35,135 nucleotides of DNA from Myxococcales bacterium. GTDB taxonomy: Bacteria; Myxococcota_A; UBA9160; UBA4427. Numbering within the stretch: position 1 is the first letter of the stretch; each line of letters opens with the position of its first letter. The stretch is taken from positions 1-35,135 of the forward strand of contig DUCH01000087.1 of NCBI GenBank assembly GCA_012959865.1, given 5' to 3'. A model generated the notes under the pieces. That model did no database searches and was not told the DNA's origin. It saw only the letters and a list, made by a program, of their open reading frames with translations. Shown here in pieces: positions 31,649-35,135 of this stretch. Both the position numbers and the translations under genes were made by a program.

Positions 31649-34056
31649 CTGGTACCCCCCTCGAGGCGATCCGCCAGTGCAAGAACGGGTTTCCGGCCGG
31701 GTTGACGGTTGCACTGCTCCTGCCCGTTATCAGCGTTCTTTGCATAGGGTTCTATCGCGCTCTGGCTCCCCAATTCCCAGGCCAGATCTCGTGTTGGCTC
31801 CTACCCAATGCCCGTGTGCTTGAGAGCCCTTTCAATCCATCTTGTCCGCTTCGAAGCTCGGATCAAATTCGACGGGCCGAAGTATCGGGAGAGATGATCA
31901 ACGTGATCCGGGCCTCGGACGTCTGGGCCGCAACAGCACTGGGCATGAGCAGCATCCGACTGGAAGTGGAGCGAGACGGAGACAGTTTTTGGATCAATCT
32001 GCCCAGCCACTTTCCGACCCCTGCATTTCGGATAACACGGGTGTCGCTCGCCGTCATTCTTTCCGGCTGCCTTATTGGTCTTCCATTGATCCTTCTATGG
32101 CGCTCGACATCCAGAGCGGCACCTCCTTTGGCGACTTTCTACTCGGCCATCGCGACCTTCTTGGCAACTGCACTGTGTGCGCAAAAATCGGAATTGGCCA
32201 ATCAAATCGCGATACTGAGCCTGCTTGTCGCGCCCGCTGCTCTCGGGCATCTCGCATTGACCTTCCCACGGGAGCGCGCAATTCTTTTAAGCGTGCCGAG
32301 CGTTCGCCTTCTCCCCTACGCGACCGCGTTCCTCCTGCTTCCAGTCGGCATGTTGGCTCTGGGAGAGGATCCCATCCTATGGCCGCTATTCGTGTACCTG
32401 GTGATGGGAATCACCCTGGGCGCATGGGCGGTGCTCATCCTTTCGTCGGTCTACGCCCTCGACGAAGCGGATTCTGCCCAGGAACTTGCGCGCGCACGGC
32501 TGATGCTCTTTGGATCTTTTCTCGCCCCGCTCGTGCCGAGCGCCGCTTTCGCCGTCATTGCCAACAACTTTTGGGACTCGGCGATCTTGTACTTCTGGGC
32601 TCTACCCATTGTCCTGCCCATTCCCATCGGCCTGGCCATCAGCCGATACAATCTCTTTGACCTCGAGGCCAACATTCGTGTCTTTGTTGCACACATGCTC
32701 TATCTCGGCCTCTCAGCGCTGACGCTCTCCTTGGTTCTTTCTGCAGCATTCAGCTTCGCAGATGGATCCGGAATCCTGCTCGAGTTTCCCGTCGCGGTAT
32801 TGATTTCCCTCGTCGGCGTAGCCGCGCTCGAGCCCCTGCGTAGCCGCCTCCCGAACATCGTCGAAAACACGTTGGCGCCCCAGATTCAGAGGCTTCGCGA
32901 CCTACATGAGGGTCTCGGAGAGGACCTCGCGACGCTCCAGGGAGCGGACGCAGTGGGCCGGCGAGTATCCGAGGACTTGAAGAGCGGACTCGCCGGCTGC
33001 AGCGGATCGGTCCTGCTATCCCAAGATCGAATATGGCGGCCGGCCCACTTATTCGGAACAGAGCCTCCCAGCGGCCCCGAATTGGCCCTCGAAGCCGCTT
33101 CCTTAGTTGAATCCGTTTCTCTCGTTCACCTGCCAGCCGCCAGCGTTGAGGATCGGCACAAGACCGCCCTCGAGCGCGCAGGCATTGAGGTCGTTGCCGC
33201 TATCCGAAGCGGAAGCGAACTCCTTGGTCTCCTGCTCGTGGGCTCGTCGGAACGCCGAAAGCCCTATTCGTGGGTAGAACTCGAGTTTATATCCCGGATC
33301 AGCACCCTGGCAGGGATTGCGCTCCACAATGCCCGACTCTCCGAAGAACTGGTAGCCGCCGAGGAAAAAGCAGCTATCGGTAGAGTCGCATTGGGAGTGG
33401 CTCATCACCTAGGAAAGGAACTGGGATGGATACATCGCTTGGCCCACCGGCTCCCAAGTCGCTTGGAGGACCCCCATCGACTCCAGAGAGATGCGAAAAT
33501 GTTGGCAGATTTGGCGAAAGATACCTTGGAGGGATTGCGTCGGTTCGTCGAGGAATCCACTCAGCATGCCAGTCTCTCCGGACCGGGGTCCGAGTCGTCC
33601 CGCCAGGCCCTGGATGCAGTGATCGCGAGGGCCGTGCGCCAAGTCGGAACTGAACACGGCCCCCAGAGGGTTTCGGTGGTTCTCGACCCAGCGGCCAGCA
33701 GGGCTCTTTGTCACCCCGATTTCGGACGGGCACTCTTCAACCTTCTGGACAATGCGGTCCACGCCAGTCCTGAGAATCAGATGGTCCGTCTCTTTGGCAC
33801 CCGTGAGACCCCCCAATGCGTGCGCGTTGAAATCGAAGACCGCGGACCGGGAATTCCCGGACAAGAACTCGATCGCGTTTTTGAAGCGGGATTTACCACC
33901 CGGTCGGAGCAGGCCGGTAGCGGAATCGGGCTGACGATTGCGCGCGAAATCTTGAACGCGCTGGGTGGCTGGGTCAAGCTCGGTCCTGCGCAACCCTGCG
34001 GTACATTGGCGACCGTACTTCTTCCGATCGGTCCAGGATCGAAGGCGAATTCTTGA
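31645..34056 (+). CDS. Membrane sensor histidine kinase (TM domain, GAF, HisKA-like/HATPase)
   Basis: The product is 803 residues starting at TTG 31645, with GAGGA 8 bases upstream. A first helix (residues about 18-38) is followed by a periplasmic segment (about 45-132). Then come seven or more helices (about 133-395), a GAF-like region (about 425-565: VLLSQDRIW, LGLLLVGSSE, SRISTLAGIALHNARL), and a kinase. The likely phospho-acceptor is His587 in LGVAHHLGKELGW, an unusual H-box with two His and no Asn. The ATPase part has NLLDNAVHASP, EDRGPGIPG and GSGIGLTIAREI. It shares an operon with the regulator, RND exporter and LolA-like protein, and its stop overlaps the next start (TGATG). The signal is unknown, possibly envelope or lipid state. 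Confidence 0.93.
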   Translation: MTGTPLEAIRQCKNGFPAGLTVALLLPVISVLCIGFYRALAPQFPGQISCWLLPNARVLESPFNPSCPLRSSDQIRRAEVSGEMINVIRASDVWAATALGMSSIRLEVERDGDSFWINLPSHFPTPAFRITRVSLAVILSGCLIGLPLILLWRSTSRAAPPLATFYSAIATFLATALCAQKSELANQIAILSLLVAPAALGHLALTFPRERAILLSVPSVRLLPYATAFLLLPVGMLALGEDPILWPLFVYLVMGITLGAWAVLILSSVYALDEADSAQELARARLMLFGSFLAPLVPSAAFAVIANNFWDSAILYFWALPIVLPIPIGLAISRYNLFDLEANIRVFVAHMLYLGLSALTLSLVLSAAFSFADGSGILLEFPVAVLISLVGVAALEPLRSRLPNIVENTLAPQIQRLRDLHEGLGEDLATLQGADAVGRRVSEDLKSGLAGCSGSVLLSQDRIWRPAHLFGTEPPSGPELALEAASLVESVSLVHLPAASVEDRHKTALERAGIEVVAAIRSGSELLGLLLVGSSERRKPYSWVELEFISRISTLAGIALHNARLSEELVAAEEKAAIGRVALGVAHHLGKELGWIHRLAHRLPSRLEDPHRLQRDAKMLADLAKDTLEGLRRFVEESTQHASLSGPGSESSRQALDAVIARAVRQVGTEHGPQRVSVVLDPAASRALCHPDFGRALFNLLDNAVHASPENQMVRLFGTRETPQCVRVEIEDRGPGIPGQELDRVFEAGFTTRSEQAGSGIGLTIAREILNALGGWVKLGPAQPCGTLATVLLPIGPGSKANS

Positions 34057-34937
34057 TGGAAACACGCAGCGTTCTCTTCACGGCTTGCGCAGTGCTGACA
34101 CTTTTCCTCGCCCTGGGGTCTGGGCGCGCTGCCGGTGAAGCCGTCGCCGGCATGGCGACTTCGTCCACGGACCCCGGAGATTTTTCGAAGATCCCCTCCG
34201 AGATCCCCACTCTCTCGCCGAGCGAGGTTCTCGAAGCAGCCTTCGTCAATCGATATTCGGTCGATCTGGTCACCCAGATCGAACTCGTCATGCGCGACCG
34301 CAGAAACCAAGAACGTAGACGCACCATCGCCGCCGTTACAAAAGTGGTGGACGGTCACGTTTATTCTATCGGACGCCTGCTCTCCCCCGAGTACTTACGC
34401 GACATGACTGTCTTGATGATGGAATCGGAGAATCGCGAGCAAGATGCCTTCGTCTTTATGCCTTCCCTGGACAAGGTGAGGCGCATCACCACCGCTCAGC
34501 GAAGCGATGCGTTCTTCGGCTCCGACGTCACGTACGAGGATATCGAACAGCAGCGGGCCGAGGACTTTGAGTTCGACGGGATGGAAACCGGCTGGCTCAG
34601 GGAGGAATCCGTCTACCGAATTCAGGCTCGACCCGCACGGATCGACAACTATGCGCGAGTGGTTTTCACCATCGCTCAAAACGACTTCGCCCTACTCGAA
34701 GTTCGCTATTACAAGCGCTCCGCCGAGGCTCCTTATCGGATCATCCGAGCTCCGCGAGAGCACATGATAAGCCTGGGCGGCCATGTCCTTCCTACCCGGA
34801 TCAATGTCGAGAACACCATGCGGGGCACAGAAACCGATGTCCTGCTCACCAAGATGCGGACCGACGTAGAGATCCCGACCCGGATTTTCTCGGTCCGAAC
34901 GCTCGAATCCCGAGCGCCCTTGCCCCGGGCTCGCTGA
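34056..34937 (+). CDS. LolA-like outer-membrane lipoprotein-sorting family protein
   Basis: The product is 293 residues. ATG 34056 overlaps the kinase stop codon as TGATG, which indicates coupled translation. The N-terminus is a signal peptide (METRSVLFTACAVLTLFLALGSGRAA). The mature part has beta-strand-rich sequence such as RRTIAAVTKVVDGHVYSIGRL, DAFVFMPSLDKVRRITTAQR, FFGSDVTYEDIE and REHMISLGGHVLPTRINVENT. These match the TP_0789-type LolA-like fold, often encoded beside RND exporters. In such pairs the periplasmic protein is thought to carry a hydrophobic substrate from the exporter. Here that is inference from the operon and fold. There is no lipobox Cys, so it is probably soluble in the periplasm. 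Confidence 0.88.
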   Translation: METRSVLFTACAVLTLFLALGSGRAAGEAVAGMATSSTDPGDFSKIPSEIPTLSPSEVLEAAFVNRYSVDLVTQIELVMRDRRNQERRRTIAAVTKVVDGHVYSIGRLLSPEYLRDMTVLMMESENREQDAFVFMPSLDKVRRITTAQRSDAFFGSDVTYEDIEQQRAEDFEFDGMETGWLREESVYRIQARPARIDNYARVVFTIAQNDFALLEVRYYKRSAEAPYRIIRAPREHMISLGGHVLPTRINVENTMRGTETDVLLTKMRTDVEIPTRIFSVRTLESRAPLPRAR

Positions 34938-34972
34938 CCCGCACTTTCCGAGCTCGATCCGGGTATATCCGC

Positions 34973-34988
34973 CTGCTGCCGGCAGTAG
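34973..34988. repeat. Near-perfect palindrome downstream of the operon
   Basis: CTGCTGCCGGCAGTAG (34973-34988) is self-complementary except for one pair. It follows the LolA-like stop codon by about 35 bases. It has no T run, so a terminator role is not shown. Confidence 0.4.
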
Positions 34989-35035
34989 ACCCGCATTTGA
35001 GCCCCTGGGGACTCGTTTAACCTGAATCGTTTCGT

Positions 35036-35091
35036 GACCCATTGGGACCTATTGGGACCCATTGGAGAGAAAAAATCGGAGAGAAAAAATC
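35036..35091. repeat. Compound tandem repeat: 10 bp x3 then 14 bp x2
   Basis: Three 10-base units GACCCATTGG run from 35036 to 35065, the middle one with one change. Two perfect 14-base copies of GGAGAGAAAAAATC follow at 35064-35077 and 35078-35091. The repeats lie about 100 bp downstream of the operon. The last copy resembles a ribosome-binding region followed by possible start codons at the window edge. Confidence 0.9.
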
Positions 35092-35135
35092 ATACGGGTG
35101 ATCCGAAATACCCCAAATATTCGACGAATGGGGGG

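Noticed and set aside
35098-35135. Possible new gene starting with GTG at 35098 or ATG at 35127
   Set aside because: Only about a dozen codons are visible, so nothing can be judged.
1-35135. CRISPR array, tRNA, rRNA or transposon
   Set aside because: I saw no spaced direct repeats of 23-50 bp, no cloverleaf, no rRNA stretch and no transposase frame. The tandem repeats found have no spacers.

Overview
The window is GC-rich, densely coding bacterial DNA with 26 supported protein genes and no rRNA, tRNA, CRISPR array or insertion sequence that I could see. The gene content suggests an uncultured lineage formerly grouped as deltaproteobacteria (for example Myxococcota or Binatota relatives). It includes paired acyl-CoA dehydrogenases, a sulfotransferase, SDRs, an LLM-class F420-type oxidoreductase, a deazaflavin-type split-barrel protein, HAE3-like RND proteins, and surface proteins with PEP-CTERM-like tails. 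The taxonomic guess is inference only.

Layout. Positions 1-1744 (minus) hold a CrtC/AttH-like protein cut by the left edge and a deazaflavin-type split-barrel protein. A methyltransferase (1909-2529, plus) converges on a large secreted beta-propeller/di-heme cytochrome with a C-terminal sorting tail (2631-5744, minus). Positions 6093-12134 (minus) are a metabolic block: two acyl-CoA dehydrogenases that look like catalytic and non-catalytic partners, an SGNH hydrolase, a Rossmann/SLOG-like unknown, a sulfotransferase and a DsbA/HCCA-isomerase-like protein. Positions 12360-18324 (minus) form a signalling block: a PilZ / LuxD-like hydrolase / methyltransferase fusion, a kinase-receiver-kinase hybrid, and a SixA-type phosphohistidine phosphatase. 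Divergent from it, 18635-24128 (plus) encodes an RND exporter, a VIT-family metal transporter, a SnoaL-like protein and two SDRs. An LLM oxidoreductase (minus), a small unknown and a secreted trypsin-like protease (plus), and a NYN-OST-HTH RNase-like protein (minus) follow.

Positions 28097-34937 (plus) form a tight four-gene operon: a response regulator with a degenerate NtrC-type AAA domain, an RND exporter, a membrane sensor kinase and a LolA-like periplasmic protein. The last three genes are translationally coupled. The best candidates for undescribed systems are this sensor-regulator-RND-LolA operon and the PilZ-hydrolase-methyltransferase fusion with its kinase and phosphatase neighbours.

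A window-wide feature is recurring short tandem duplications of 10 to 30 bp. They occur at gene ends, in a 5' leader, inside a low-complexity linker, and in one case inside an enzyme core, where four 15-bp units add 20 residues to an SDR.
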